DNA of 7,953 bases from Microbacteriaceae bacterium (GTDB taxonomy: Bacteria > Actinomycetota > Actinomycetes > Actinomycetales > Microbacteriaceae): assembly GCA_947455385.1 (NCBI GenBank), contig CANGNR010000053.1, forward strand, positions 1-7,953, written 5' to 3'. Each line of letters begins with the position of its first letter. The first letter of the stretch is position 1. The notes under the pieces are model-generated. The model saw only the letters and a program-made list of their open reading frames with translations, searched no databases and was not told the DNA's origin. The position numbers and the translations under genes are program-made. Of the stretch, positions 7,895-7,953 are shown piece by piece.

Positions 7895-7953
7895 ATGGTT
7901 GGGCAAATGTCTGAAGAAATCGTTTTTGTTGTTTCTTGGCCGAGTGGCAAAGT
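7895..7953 (+). CDS. Possible start of a downstream gene (3' partial)
   Basis: An ATG at 7895, with a second in frame at 7907, opens a frame that runs to the window edge. From the second Met it reads M-S-E-E-I-V-F-V-V-S-W-P-S-G-K. A hydrophobic strand followed by G-K is protein-like, but the piece is too short to assign. There is no strong Shine-Dalgarno; a weak GGA lies just before 7895. The frame is open all the way back to the rlmN stop without a GTG or TTG alternative. It may be a real gene or untranslated sequence. The 54 bases between rlmN and this ATG hold only the hairpin listed separately. Confidence 0.3.
   Translation, partial: MVGQMSEEIVFVVSWPSGK

Noticed and set aside
7930..7953. 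tRNA-like D-arm (TGGCCGAGTGGC) at the right edge
   Set aside because: It resembles the box A/D-loop of Leu or Ser tRNAs, but the preceding bases make a poor T-rich acceptor strand and the rest is outside the window. It is not enough to call a tRNA.

Overview
The window holds two genes on the + strand, plus the probable first codons of a third. The first is a giant open frame that enters from the left edge (5' end missing) and stops at 6624. The second is a complete rlmN (6635-7840). Codon choice (G/C-rich third positions, TCG/GCC/GTT-rich), moderately high GC and the form of RlmN suggest a high-GC Gram-positive actinobacterium, perhaps Microbacteriaceae-like. That placement is inference, with no marker search behind it.

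The giant protein contributes 2207 residues here and is strongly modular. Nt 1-1413 encode about 19 BspA/DUF285-type repeats of 25 residues (75 nt each), closed by a C-terminal cap (1414-1584). Nt 1585-4953 encode a stalk of beta-sandwich-like domains. Five tandem pairs of two domain types (called A and B here) carry a fibronectin type III domain after pairs 1, 3 and 5, giving the order ABC-AB-ABC-AB-ABC. A Pro/Thr/Ser-rich linker (4966-5130) and an Ala/Gly-rich hydrophobic stretch (5200-5316) follow. The last third (about 5485-6621) is a polytopic membrane domain with roughly 10-11 predicted helices. I see no LPxTG sorting motif. The likely reading is a surface adhesin or receptor whose long ectodomain is held by a multi-pass membrane anchor.

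rlmN follows after 10 nt. Its Shine-Dalgarno sequence overlaps the stop codon of the giant gene, so the two are probably co-transcribed and translationally coupled. RlmN makes 2-methyladenosine at 23S rRNA A2503, and all its signature cysteines are present. The short tail (7841-7953) holds a small hairpin and an open frame that may be the start of another gene.

The most unusual item is the combination of BspA repeats, an alternating disulfide-bearing stalk and a multi-pass membrane C-terminus in one polypeptide. I could not check whether this architecture is already catalogued.
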